The notes under the pieces are model-generated. The model saw nothing but the letters and a program-made list of their open reading frames with translations, was not told where the DNA came from and made no database searches. The position numbers and the translations under genes were made by a program. From an uncultured Bacteroidales bacterium (GTDB lineage: Bacteria; Bacteroidota; Bacteroidia; Bacteroidales; Muribaculaceae), in NCBI GenBank assembly GCA_900552315.1, contig URZM01000031.1:1-16549 (forward strand): a stretch of 16,549 bases of DNA. The letters run 5' to 3'. Shown here in pieces: positions 1 to 7,023 of this stretch (within the stretch, counting starts at the first letter, position 1; the number at the start of each line of letters is the position of its first letter).

Positions 1-186
1 CGGCTTCTTCAGGATGGGCTTTACCGCATCCAGCACCGGAAAACCGAATGAGATATTCGGAACGAAAACACCATCCATAACATCCATATGCAACCAGTCC
101 GCCTCACTGTTATTTATCATTTCGACCTCTTTTTGCAGGTTCAGAAAATCGGCTGCCAGCAAAGAAGGAGCAATCTTATGTTTCAT
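1..186 (-). CDS. rpe: Ribulose-phosphate 3-epimerase, N-terminal part (runs off the window)
   Basis: Interconverts ribulose 5-phosphate and xylulose 5-phosphate in the cytoplasmic pentose phosphate pathway. The first 62 codons are visible; the rest lies left of base 1. The start ATG at 186-184 opens MKHKIAPSLLAADFLNL, the typical first strand and helix of this TIM barrel. HMDVMDGVFVPN at residues 33-44 is the family signature: H33 and D35 correspond to a metal-binding histidine and the catalytic/metal-binding aspartate, and S8 lies in the usual APS turn. No internal stop or shift is seen in the visible part. It has its own promoter just upstream (-7 box at 205-212) and is separated from the preceding leftward gene by an intrinsic terminator, so it starts a new transcription unit. 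Identification rests on signature motifs and is firm. Confidence 0.95.
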   Translation of the reverse strand, partial: MKHKIAPSLLAADFLNLQKEVEMINNSEADWLHMDVMDGVFVPNISFGFPVLDAVKPILKKP

Positions 187-204
187 AATTTCAAGTCTTT
201 TGTG

Positions 205-212
205 CAAAGGTA
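205..212 (-). promoter_or_regulatory. Bacteroidota-type -7 promoter element of rpe
   Basis: Read leftward, the bases are TACCTTTG, an exact match to the Bacteroidota TAnnTTTG -7 consensus, ending 18 bases before the rpe ATG. No convincing TTTG element is found about 20 bases upstream, because that space is taken by the terminator hairpin of the preceding gene. The leader would be very short. Confidence 0.65.
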
Positions 213-213
213 C

Positions 214-251
214 AAAAAAAGAAAGAGAACACTGCGCAAGTGTCCTCTTTC
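214..251 (-). terminator. Intrinsic terminator downstream of the 58-residue ORF
   Basis: Bases 221-233 pair with 239-251 (12 pairs of 13, one A/C mismatch at 228/244) around a five-base GCGCA loop. On the leftward strand the stem is followed immediately by seven T (220-214). This is a textbook Rho-independent terminator for the leftward sigma/small-ORF unit. It butts directly against the rpe promoter. Confidence 0.85.
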
Positions 252-261
252 CTTTAATTTC

Positions 262-438
262 TTAGTTCATCACATAACCACCGAATTCCGGTTGCAACGC
301 AGGTTCCACATGGTAACTCCGTGCAAACTGAGACAGGAAATCAAGCGTTTGTCTGCTTGGTGTACTCTTCTTCTCGTTCCGGTTCTTTTTAGTTTTATCC
401 TTCAATTCATCCATACATTGAGTAGAAAATCTCTTCAT
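262..438 (-). CDS. Small basic hypothetical protein, 58 residues
   Basis: No family is recognised. The product begins MKRFSTQCMDELKDKTKKNR and ends PEFGGYVMN. The first half is highly charged and lysine-rich with no signal peptide or membrane segment, so a small cytoplasmic protein is expected. An ATG at 444 is also in frame, but the one at 438 is preferred: a GGGG/AAGGGG purine run lies six bases upstream of it, whereas it abuts the 444 codon. The gene sits 82 bases downstream of the ECF sigma gene on the same strand and immediately before a strong terminator, so it is probably the last gene of the sigma-factor transcript. It has no likeness to a membrane anti-sigma factor. The good ribosome-binding site and terminator favour a real gene. 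Confidence 0.6.
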   Translation of the reverse strand: MKRFSTQCMDELKDKTKKNRNEKKSTPSRQTLDFLSQFARSYHVEPALQPEFGGYVMN

Positions 439-520
439 AGGCATCCCCTTTTTAATCGTTTGATAATAAAACGGGAGAATTTTCTACTTATTATATGAAC
501 CGAAGAATATTTTTATCTGA

Positions 521-1114
521 TTATGCCATAGACAACTCAATACGGTTCTCATCTGCCATACGGCGCATGTTCAGGATAGCATAACGCATACGTCCCAGAG
601 CCGTGTTTATGCTCACGCCTGTAGCCTCGGCTATCTCCTTGAAACTCATGTTGCGATAATAGCGCATCACAAGCACCTCGCGCTGAGCATCCGGCAGCTC
701 ATCTATGAGCAGGCGCACGTCATCATGAATCTGTTCGGTGATGAGAAGGTCCTCCACAGTGGCCTCGCTGAGTTCCTTGCGGTTGAGCAGGTCGACATCG
801 TCTATGTCGCAGCTCTGCAAGTTCTCGGATTTCTCCTGTCGGTAATAGTCGATGATCAGGTTGTGCGCTATACGTGAAATCCATGCGGGGAATTTTCCGG
901 TATCGGTGTACCTTCCCTTGCGGATATTCATGATTGCCTTGACAAAGGTGTCCTGGAATATATCATTGGCCACGTCCTCGTTCTTCACGATGCGGACAAT
1001 ATAGCTGTATATCCGCTCCTGATGCCTGGTCAGGAGCGTGTCAAACGCTTCGTTATTACCCTGAGCATAAGCCTTCACCAACTGTTCGTCGTTCATGCTT
1101 AACATATTTACCAT
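521..1114 (-). CDS. ECF-type RNA polymerase sigma factor
   Basis: An alternative sigma-70 family factor of 197 residues that would direct core RNA polymerase to a specific promoter set. Region 2 spans about residues 22-96: DIFQDTFVKA (51-60) is the core-binding helix, and FPAWISRIAHNLIIDYYRQEK (75-95) is the -10 recognition part. An acidic linker (about 100-135) leads to region 4 at about 136-188, with DELPDAQREVLVMRYY and a helix-turn-helix in MSFKEIAEATGVSINTALGRMR. Regions 1.1 and 3 are absent, which marks an ECF member. Start at 1114 is chosen because AAGGA ends six bases upstream; in-frame ATGs at 1105 and 1096 lack this. A well-matched promoter lies at 1246-1277. No anti-sigma gene with a membrane helix is adjacent, so control may be transcriptional. 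The group cannot be assigned from sequence alone. Confidence 0.95.
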   Translation of the reverse strand: MVNMLSMNDEQLVKAYAQGNNEAFDTLLTRHQERIYSYIVRIVKNEDVANDIFQDTFVKAIMNIRKGRYTDTGKFPAWISRIAHNLIIDYYRQEKSENLQSCDIDDVDLLNRKELSEATVEDLLITEQIHDDVRLLIDELPDAQREVLVMRYYRNMSFKEIAEATGVSINTALGRMRYAILNMRRMADENRIELSMA

Positions 1115-1120
1115 TCTATT

Positions 1121-1125
1121 TCCTT
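1121..1125 (-). promoter_or_regulatory. Ribosome binding site deciding the sigma-factor start
   Basis: AAGGA on the leftward strand, six bases before the ATG at 1114-1112. It is one of the few recognisable Shine-Dalgarno sequences in the window and favours the longest reading frame over the two downstream ATGs. Confidence 0.6.
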
Positions 1126-1245
1126 ATTTTTTGAAGTAGAGGTACGCTATAGGCAAAGGGGGTTTAGGGGTTATAAATGTTGATTCTTGTTTCACGAAAT
1201 CCCGAGCACGCAGCCCCGGACTTTTATGTTTACTTTTAGCGAATA

Positions 1246-1277
1246 CAAAATTAGCGTTTTTTCCTCTCATCTCCAAA
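1246..1277 (-). promoter_or_regulatory. Bacteroidota-type promoter of the ECF sigma gene
   Basis: Read leftward: TTTG at 1277-1274, a spacer of exactly 20 bases, then TAATTTTG at 1253-1246, matching both the -33 and -7 consensus elements. The inferred start of transcription near 1240 leaves a leader of about 125 bases before the ATG at 1114. The hexamer TTAGCG occurs at 1236-1241 and 1251-1256 as a direct repeat of 15-base period around the -7 box, a possible regulator site. The rest of the 1115-1448 gap is the AT-rich divergent region upstream of the rightward FMN/Fe-S gene, for which no clear promoter is seen. Confidence 0.8.
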
Positions 1278-1448
1278 TATTTTTTGCCAATAAAAGTAAA
1301 AAACAGTGATAAAATATTATGGACAGCACAATATTATCCGTACTTTTCAGTTCCTGCCGCTTGACCTTCCCACACAACATTCTTCCAATCTCCACGTTTA
1401 TCAGAAGGGAAGCCTTGATTTGTCCCTAAGCAAAACTCTTTACAAACT

Positions 1449-2561
1449 ATGTCAGCTTCACGTCATGACCCACAAAGGTCAACCAAGATAACCTTTGCCG
1501 TAAGGCTCACCGGCCTCATAGCCGTGTTCTGCATACTCGCCTCCCTTGCAATAGTGCGCGAAGGGCGTATCTTAGGCCGCCGGCTATGGCCCGAAACTGC
1601 AAATCACAAGGCCCTGACCGTGTCTGAGTCCTCCTCCGGCCAACAGGTCATAAACACTACCGAGGCAGGCAAGGACATAACAGGGTTCAACGGCCCGGTA
1701 CCTCTGCAGATATACATCTCAGACGGCAAGGTGGACTCAGTCACGGCGCTGCCAAATCAGGAAACGCCAAGCTTTTTCAGCCGTGCCGAGGTGTTGCTCC
1801 ATTCATGGGACGGCCTGACCATAGATGAGGCCTCCGCCAAAGAGGTAGACGCCGTCAGCGGCGCCACATTCTCATCAAAGGCCATCACCGACAATTTCAA
1901 GGCCGGCATACGGCTCGCAGACACCGGACACAAAGAGGAAACGGTTTCCGGGAAACAGACCGAAGACCTCACCATTGAGTACACCCTCGCTCTTTTGGTC
2001 GCTATCGGGGCCGCATTGACACCACTCTTTGTCAAGAACAAGACCTACAGGCTCATCCAGCAGATTCTAAACGTCGGCGTGCTCGGCTTCTGGACCGGGA
2101 CTTTCCTCGATTACTCGGTATTCATCCGCACGCTCGCCAACGGCATACCCTTCACCCTGGCCTCGCTCCTCTCCATACTCCTGTTTGTGGTAGCGTTCAT
2201 ATACCCCTTGTTCGGACGCTCCGGGCACTACTGCGCCTGGGTATGCCCTATGGGCTCATTGCAGGAACTCGCCTCGCGTCTCCATCTGCCCAAACTGCAC
2301 ATTTCCACCAGGACCGTCAAGGGCCTCACATTTTTCCGGAACGCCCTATGGTGCTTGCTCGTCCTGTGCCTGTGGAGCGGACTGTTGGCCTCCTGGATTG
2401 ACTACGAGCTGTTCAGCGCGTTCATAGTCAAGAGCGCCTCCACCGTGGTGCTCGTAACGGGTGGCGTATTCCTGTTGCTCTCGCTGGTCATCATGCGGCC
2501 TTTCTGCCGGTTCGTATGCCCCGTGGGCACGCTACTCAACCATGCCGAGGGCAAAATGTGA
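1449..2561 (+). CDS. Membrane FMN-binding / 4Fe-4S electron-transfer protein (NosR/NapH-like)
   Basis: A 370-residue membrane redox protein combining modules known from NosR/RnfG flavoproteins and NapH-type ferredoxins. An N-terminal membrane helix (about 15-37) is followed by an extracytoplasmic FMN-binding domain (about 55-160). DAVSGATFSS at 134-143 is the covalent flavinylation motif, with T140 the expected FMN-phosphoester residue. Five further hydrophobic segments follow (about 178-195, 203-221, 236-254, 296-315, 324-348). Two CxxxCP motifs, C262/C266 and C353/C357, are the typical cysteine pairs of the membrane-embedded 4Fe-4S family; no full eight-cysteine ferredoxin is present. No ribosome site is obvious and the next in-frame ATG is far inside, so 1449 is taken. 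An anchored nitroreductase follows after 38 bases, suggesting electrons pass from one to the other. Physiological donor and acceptor are unknown; it is not nosR itself by context. Confidence 0.85.
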   Translation: MSASRHDPQRSTKITFAVRLTGLIAVFCILASLAIVREGRILGRRLWPETANHKALTVSESSSGQQVINTTEAGKDITGFNGPVPLQIYISDGKVDSVTALPNQETPSFFSRAEVLLHSWDGLTIDEASAKEVDAVSGATFSSKAITDNFKAGIRLADTGHKEETVSGKQTEDLTIEYTLALLVAIGAALTPLFVKNKTYRLIQQILNVGVLGFWTGTFLDYSVFIRTLANGIPFTLASLLSILLFVVAFIYPLFGRSGHYCAWVCPMGSLQELASRLHLPKLHISTRTVKGLTFFRNALWCLLVLCLWSGLLASWIDYELFSAFIVKSASTVVLVTGGVFLLLSLVIMRPFCRFVCPVGTLLNHAEGKM

Positions 2562-2599
2562 ACCATTACCTCCGTTAACCTGTTAAAACGATTGAAATA

Positions 2600-3235
2600 A
2601 TGAAAGCATCAAACTGGCTGAACGTGCTGCTGGGCGCCGGAGTGGTGACCTTGGCAGTGCTGCTGGCCCTGAACCACAACGACATGAAGGACACTATCGA
2701 CAGCAATACTGTACGCAACGACGCAGCCCTCGACTGCATCATGACCCGCACAAGCGTGAGGGAATACACCGACAAACAGGTACCCGACTCCATCGTCGAG
2801 ACACTCCTGAAGGCCGCCATGGCGGCTCCCACCGCCATGAACAAGCAGCCTTGGCATTTCGTGGTGGTCACCGACAAGGCTGTACGCGAGGCTATAGCCC
2901 AGGCTGACCAGTACATACGCGCCAAGGAGGCGCCGCTCGTGATTGTGGCTTGCGGAGACCTCGCCAAAGAAGAGGATGGCGAAGGACGCGATTTCTGGAT
3001 ACAAGATGTGTCAGCCGCCACCGAAAACATTTTGCTGGCCGCCCACGCACAGGGGCTCGGAGCCGTATGGTGCGGCATCCATCCCATCAAAGCCCGCGAG
3101 AAGGCGATAGCCGACATTCTCGGTCTTCCAAAGGACATCGTCCCTTTGAGCGCCGTATGTATAGGCTATCCGGCACACGAGCACCAGCCCAAAGACAAAT
3201 GGAACCCCAAGGCCGTGCATTACGATAAATACTGA
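2600..3235 (+). CDS. Nitroreductase-family flavoprotein with N-terminal membrane anchor
   Basis: A 211-residue FMN-dependent nitroreductase-fold protein. Residues 1-25 (MKASNWLNVLLGAGVVTLAV and on) form a hydrophobic signal-anchor, unusual for a family that is mostly cytosolic. The catalytic domain starts near residue 42. RTSVREY (50-56) supplies the FMN-phosphate-binding arginines, AAPTAMNKQPW (75-85) is the canonical flavin-site loop, DVSAATENILLAAHAQGLGAVW (136-157) is the conserved dimer/flavin helix, and IGYP (188-191) is the usual C-terminal strand. No uncleaved lipobox is seen. It lies 38 bases after the FMN/Fe-S membrane protein on the same strand and before a strong hairpin, so the two form an operon. 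Electron supply from that protein to an envelope-facing flavin enzyme is inferred. Substrate is not deducible; the family reduces nitro compounds, quinones or enones, or desaturates or dehalogenates. Confidence 0.88.
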   Translation: MKASNWLNVLLGAGVVTLAVLLALNHNDMKDTIDSNTVRNDAALDCIMTRTSVREYTDKQVPDSIVETLLKAAMAAPTAMNKQPWHFVVVTDKAVREAIAQADQYIRAKEAPLVIVACGDLAKEEDGEGRDFWIQDVSAATENILLAAHAQGLGAVWCGIHPIKAREKAIADILGLPKDIVPLSAVCIGYPAHEHQPKDKWNPKAVHYDKY

Positions 3236-3255
3236 GCAATTCCGGCGCGAAGACC

Positions 3256-3302
3256 GGTTACAGTCTCGGAATCCTCAGCCCAGGGTTCCGAGACTGTCCT
3301 TT
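3256..3302 (+). terminator. Long-stem terminator of the FMN/Fe-S-nitroreductase operon
   Basis: Bases 3260-3275 pair with 3282-3297 (16 pairs including one G-T) around a six-base loop, followed by CCTTTTCC. The T tract is modest but the stem is very stable. The hairpin overlaps the last codons of the convergent lipoprotein gene, whose stop is at 3275-3277. Leftward of the stem there is no T run, so it is best read as a rightward terminator. Confidence 0.75.
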
Positions 3303-3673
3303 TCCGCGCCCGTCCGTGCCGTGTCAGTCATTTCGGGACGCACATGCCGTTGGCGCATTTCTATATACCTGCTGGCGTAGCGCCACAAGGTGTCGTTCTG
3401 CGCCTCGCTCAAATGCGAGTCCAGGTCCATGGGATAACGCCAGTATATCTCCTTGATGCGGCGCTCGAGGCGCTCCTCAAGGGCCTTGGCGCGGCCGGTG
3501 GTGTCTGTGTCGGCACACCTCGCCATGGAATCGCCGTATGCCTTGTATGCGTCCAGCAGCTCGCCGTACAAGGCGTCGCACTGCCTCGGGTCCACCTTCT
3601 TCTCCTCTTCCCCTCGGCACGAGCACAGCGCGCACAGCGCCAATGCCGTAAACAACATCACGTATTTTCTCAT
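3275..3673 (-). CDS. Small predicted lipoprotein downstream of uvrA
   Basis: A 132-residue protein of unknown function. MRKYVMLFTALALCALCSC is a type II signal peptide with lipobox L16-C17-S18-C19. The residues after C19 are RGEEEKK, an acidic stretch resembling surface-export signals described for Bacteroidota lipoproteins, so it may reach the outer leaflet (inference). The rest is charged and mostly helical (for example EERLERRIKEIYWRYP, then WRYASRYIEMRQRH) with no recognisable domain. Its ATG (3673-3671) overlaps the uvrA stop as ATGA, so translation is probably coupled and the two are co-transcribed. The final codons lie inside the terminator hairpin of the convergent operon. The link with UvrA is positional only. 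Confidence 0.8.
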   Translation of the reverse strand: MRKYVMLFTALALCALCSCRGEEEKKVDPRQCDALYGELLDAYKAYGDSMARCADTDTTGRAKALEERLERRIKEIYWRYPMDLDSHLSEAQNDTLWRYASRYIEMRQRHVRPEMTDTARTGAEKDSLGTLG

Positions 3674-6531
3674 CCTCGCAGCTTGTCTTTTATGAACCGG
3701 CCTGTATATGACCTTGGATTGGCGGCTATCTCCTCAGGAGTGCCGGTGGCCACTACCTCGCCGCCCGCGTCGCCACCCTCCGGGCCTATGTCTATCACAT
3801 GGTCGGCACACTTTATCACATCCGGATTATGCTCTATTATCAACACCGTGTGGCCGCGCTCCACAAGCGCGCGAAGCGATTTCAGCAACGTGGAGATGTC
3901 ATGGAAATGCAATCCCGTGGTCGGCTCGTCGAAAATGAAAAGGGTCGGCTCGCTCTTCTCCTGGCTCAGGAAATAGGCCAGCTTCACGCGTTGGTTCTCT
4001 CCTCCAGAAAGCGACGACGAGGTCTGTCCCAGCTTTATGTAGCCGAGACCCACGTCGGCAAGCGGCTGCAGCTTGCGCACCACGCGCTTGTCTCCGGTGG
4101 TGCCGGACTCGCCGAAGAACTCTATGGCCTGCGCCACGGTCATGTCCAGCACCTCGTCTATGCTCATGCCCCGGTAGCGCACATCCAGTATGTCCTGCTT
4201 GAACCTCTTGCCGCCGCACGCCGAGCAGGGCACCGTGATGTCGGCCATGAACTGCATGGGGATGGTGATCACCCCCTCCCCCTTGCACTCGTCACACCGG
4301 CCCCCATCGGTATTGAAACTGAAATAGGCCGGGGTGAATCCCATCTGGCGCGCCAGGGCCGTCTCGGAGAACAGGCGGCGTATCTCGTCGTATGCCTTCA
4401 GATAGGTGGCCGCATTGCTGCGGGTCGAGGTGCCTATCGGGTTCTGGTCCACGAACTCCACATGGCTCACCGCATCCAGGTCCCCGCCGAGGCCCCTGTG
4501 CGTGCCCGGGGCGTCCGCAGGCTCGCCTAAATGGCGCATCATGGCGCGATACAGGATGTCTTTCACGAGCGTTGACTTGCCCGAGCCGCTCACGCCGGTC
4601 ACCACCGTAAGCACCCCGAGCGGGAACCGCACGTCCATCCCCTTCAGATTGTTCTGGCGCGGCCCCTTCACCTCTATGTATTTCTTCCAGGGCAGCCTAT
4701 GCTTCGGCACCGGTATGTCCAGCTCTCCGCGCAGATAGCGCAACGTGTAGCTGTCGCGGTCATCCGTCGCCGGGTCCACTGCCTCGTTCACAGGCCCGGC
4801 GTATATGAGCGACCCGCCCAGTCGGCCTGCGTCCTTGCCGATGTCTATGATATAGTCCGCCATGCGCATTATCTCCTCGTCATGCTCCACTATCACCACA
4901 GTGTTGCCCAGGGACTGGAGGCTTCTCAGCACCTTGATGAGGCGGTCCGTGTCGCGCGGATGAAGCCCTATGGAAGGCTCGTCCAGTATATAGAGCGAGC
5001 CCACCAGGCTGCTGCCGAGCGACGTGGCCAGGTTGATGCGCTGGCTCTCCCCGCCGGAAAGGGTGGAACTGAGCCGGTCCAGGGTCAGGTACCCCAGGCC
5101 CACGTCCTGAAGGAAACCCAGGCGGTTGCGAATCTCGGTGAGAAGCCGCTCGGCTATCTTCCCCTCGCCCCCTTCCAGCTCCAGACTCTCGAAGAAGGCG
5201 CGCAGGTCGTTCACAGACATCACCACAAGCTCCGTGATGCTCCTGCCTCCCACCTTCACATACTCCACGTCAGGACGAAGACGCCTCCCCCCGCAGGTGG
5301 GACACACGCGCTTGCCCCTATACCGGGCCTTCATCACCCTGTACTGTATCTTGTACTGGTTCTGGTCCACCCACTCGAAAAAACCGTCTATCCCGTACCA
5401 TTTCCCCTTGCCGTGCCACAGGAAATCCTTTTGCTCCTGGCTCAGGTCGCAATACGGCGTATGGATAGGGAAATCATACTGACGGGCCACGCTGATCAGG
5501 TCATGCTTGCACTCCCCCATTTTCTCGCCACGGAAACACTGCACCGCGTCCTCCATCACGCTCCTGGTCTTGTCCGGGATCACCAGGTCCTCGTCTATGC
5601 CCATCACCTTGCCGAACCCCTCGCACTCCGGGCACGCGCCATACGGATTGTTGAAATTGAACATCAGATCCGTCGGCTCGCGGAACTCCATGCCGTCGGC
5701 CCTGAAGCCTCCCGTGTACTCATGCTCCTGCACCCCGTCCGGGAGCCAAGCCTTTATGTAGCACGTGTTTCCCCCCTCATACCAAGCGGTCTCCACACTG
5801 CCGGCCAGGCGGCTTGCCTCGTCGGCCTCGGAGCTTACCATAAGCCTGTCCACCAGCAGCTTGCAGCCCTTTATGTCAAGCTTGCCCGAACTCAGCAGGT
5901 CCGATATGTCCGTAAACTCCCCGTCCCGTTCCAGTCGGGAATAACCCTCCTTCAGCAACACGTCCAGCTGCTGGGCCACCGTGCGCCCCTCCGGCACCAC
6001 TATGGGCGACAGAACGGCTATACGTGTCCCCTCCGGCAGCTCCAGAGTCTGCTGCGCTATTGTCTCCGGCGTATGGCGGCGCACCCGCTCTCCGCTCACA
6101 GGGCTTATCGTATGTCCCACCCTGGCGAACAGCATGCGCATATAGTCATAAATCTCGGTGCTCGTTCCCACCGTGCTTCGCGGGTTGCGGGTGTTCACCT
6201 TCTGCTCTATGGCTATGGCCGGGGGCAGACCCTTGATATAGTCACACTCCGGCTTGTGCATACGCCCCAGAAACTGGCGCGCGTATGCCGACAGGCTCTC
6301 CACATAGCGGCGCTGACCCTCGGCGTAAAGAGTGTCGAAAGCCAGCGAGCTCTTGCCGCTGCCGCTCACGCCAGTCACCACAACGAGCTTCCCTCGGGGT
6401 ATCTCCACGTCCACATTCTTCAGATTGTTGACACGCGCCCCCTTCACCAATATGTTGCCGCTCCCCTCGCCGACGGCAAGAGGAGCGTTTCTATCATTTG
6501 AAATCCTACTCTTTGAAATCTTATTCTTCAT
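3670..6531 (-). CDS. uvrA: Excinuclease ABC subunit A
   Basis: The damage-recognition ATPase of nucleotide excision repair, which loads UvrB at lesions in the cytoplasm. All family landmarks are present in a 953-residue product, close to the 940 of E. coli. The first Walker A is GVSGSGKSS (about 54-62) and its signature LSGGESQR is near 490. The second Walker A GVSGSGKST is near 645-653, with LSGGENQR near 840. Zinc-binding cysteine pairs are CPEC (about 298) with CPTC (about 409), and CDEC (about 745) with CSAC (about 768). DEPSIGLHPRD and DEPTTGLHFHD are the two Walker B/D-loop regions. The frame extends to a TTG at 6537, but the ATG at 6531 is preferred, giving MKNKISKSR. It is preceded by its own -7 box and overlapped downstream by the lipoprotein gene. 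Full-length and intact. Confidence 0.97.
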   Translation of the reverse strand: MKNKISKSRISNDRNAPLAVGEGSGNILVKGARVNNLKNVDVEIPRGKLVVVTGVSGSGKSSLAFDTLYAEGQRRYVESLSAYARQFLGRMHKPECDYIKGLPPAIAIEQKVNTRNPRSTVGTSTEIYDYMRMLFARVGHTISPVSGERVRRHTPETIAQQTLELPEGTRIAVLSPIVVPEGRTVAQQLDVLLKEGYSRLERDGEFTDISDLLSSGKLDIKGCKLLVDRLMVSSEADEASRLAGSVETAWYEGGNTCYIKAWLPDGVQEHEYTGGFRADGMEFREPTDLMFNFNNPYGACPECEGFGKVMGIDEDLVIPDKTRSVMEDAVQCFRGEKMGECKHDLISVARQYDFPIHTPYCDLSQEQKDFLWHGKGKWYGIDGFFEWVDQNQYKIQYRVMKARYRGKRVCPTCGGRRLRPDVEYVKVGGRSITELVVMSVNDLRAFFESLELEGGEGKIAERLLTEIRNRLGFLQDVGLGYLTLDRLSSTLSGGESQRINLATSLGSSLVGSLYILDEPSIGLHPRDTDRLIKVLRSLQSLGNTVVIVEHDEEIMRMADYIIDIGKDAGRLGGSLIYAGPVNEAVDPATDDRDSYTLRYLRGELDIPVPKHRLPWKKYIEVKGPRQNNLKGMDVRFPLGVLTVVTGVSGSGKSTLVKDILYRAMMRHLGEPADAPGTHRGLGGDLDAVSHVEFVDQNPIGTSTRSNAATYLKAYDEIRRLFSETALARQMGFTPAYFSFNTDGGRCDECKGEGVITIPMQFMADITVPCSACGGKRFKQDILDVRYRGMSIDEVLDMTVAQAIEFFGESGTTGDKRVVRKLQPLADVGLGYIKLGQTSSSLSGGENQRVKLAYFLSQEKSEPTLFIFDEPTTGLHFHDISTLLKSLRALVERGHTVLIIEHNPDVIKCADHVIDIGPEGGDAGGEVVATGTPEEIAANPRSYTGRFIKDKLRG

Positions 6532-6548
6532 CGTCAATAATCAACTTA

Positions 6549-6556
6549 CAAAGTTA
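6549..6556 (-). promoter_or_regulatory. Bacteroidota-type -7 element of uvrA
   Basis: Read leftward the bases are TAACTTTG, an exact TAnnTTTG match 17 bases before the ATG at 6531, implying an almost leaderless transcript. No TTTG is found 19-21 bases upstream, so the -33 element is weak or absent. Confidence 0.6.
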
Positions 6557-6897
6557 ATGCCAAAAATCCGAACCACCCGCGCCCGCACCCGAAAAATCCC
6601 CAACTCTAACCTTTTTTAAGACTCCCCTTAATCCCCTCCTCCATACCCGCACCTCAACCTCCACTCCCTTCATTCCCCTAAGCCGCCAATCCTCCCTATT
6701 CTCCCTCATTCCCCTTCTAATTCCTCTCATCCCTATCATCACCCTCTCTCATCACTCTCATTACTCACATCACCCTCATTTCCCTCACCACTCTCACACC
6801 TCTCTCATCACTCTCATTTCTCTCACACCTCTCATCACTCCCCTCTACCACAAACCCAATCACGCCCATCATCCTAACCCCATCGCCGCTCCATACT
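6557..6897. repeat. Pyrimidine-rich low-complexity tract with G-free core
   Basis: A non-coding stretch of about 340 bases, almost entirely C, T and A on the plus strand. From 6686 to 6863 there is not a single G (178 bases). It is built of degenerate units such as CTCTCATCA and CTCTCACACC. One 20-base segment (CCTCTCTCATCACTCTCATT) is present at 6743-6762 and again at 6799-6818. No gene or clear promoter is seen inside. Confidence 0.85.
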
Positions 6898-6985
6898 GGC
6901 ACCGGAGGTGCCCACACTTCGTTAACCCCGGGTGCTCGTCACCCGGGGTACGCTCACTGACACGCAACAGCCTCGGAGAGGCTGT
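6898..6985. repeat. Three-hairpin REP-like intergenic element
   Basis: Three perfect hairpins within 88 bases. GGCACC/GGTGCC at 6898-6912 has a GGA loop. A 10-base-pair stem ACCCCGGGTG at 6925-6949 has a CTCGT loop. ACAGCCTC/GAGGCTGT at 6967-6985 again has a GGA loop. The element has higher GC than the tract before it and carries no gene. Its composition and multi-hairpin form resemble dispersed repetitive extragenic palindromes; copies elsewhere in the genome cannot be seen here. It could also be a folded RNA, but no promoter reads into it. Confidence 0.6.
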
Positions 6986-7023
6986 ACCATTCCGCTCATC
7001 CCCCTCAACAATTTCCGCAAAAA

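Noticed and set aside
88..498. 136-codon plus-strand frame across rpe and the small hypothetical gene
   Set aside because: It runs antisense through the recognisable rpe start and through the terminator hairpin, with no promoter or ribosome site.
1306..1491. 61-codon plus-strand frame upstream of the FMN/Fe-S gene
   Set aside because: AT-rich, no family or ribosome site, and it overlaps the start of the real gene in another frame.
3344..4530. Open frames of 210 and 243 codons on the plus strand
   Set aside because: Antisense shadows of the lipoprotein and the 3' part of uvrA, low-complexity in composition and with no initiation signals.
4699..6501. 600-codon open frame on the plus strand, antisense to uvrA
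   Set aside because: It lies entirely inside uvrA, has a biased His/Leu/Arg composition with no domain, and follows from high-GC codon structure on the other strand.
6740..6845. Possible CRISPR array in the repetitive CTCTCATCA tract
   Set aside because: Units are degenerate, short and irregularly spaced, with no conserved repeat/spacer alternation and no cas genes.
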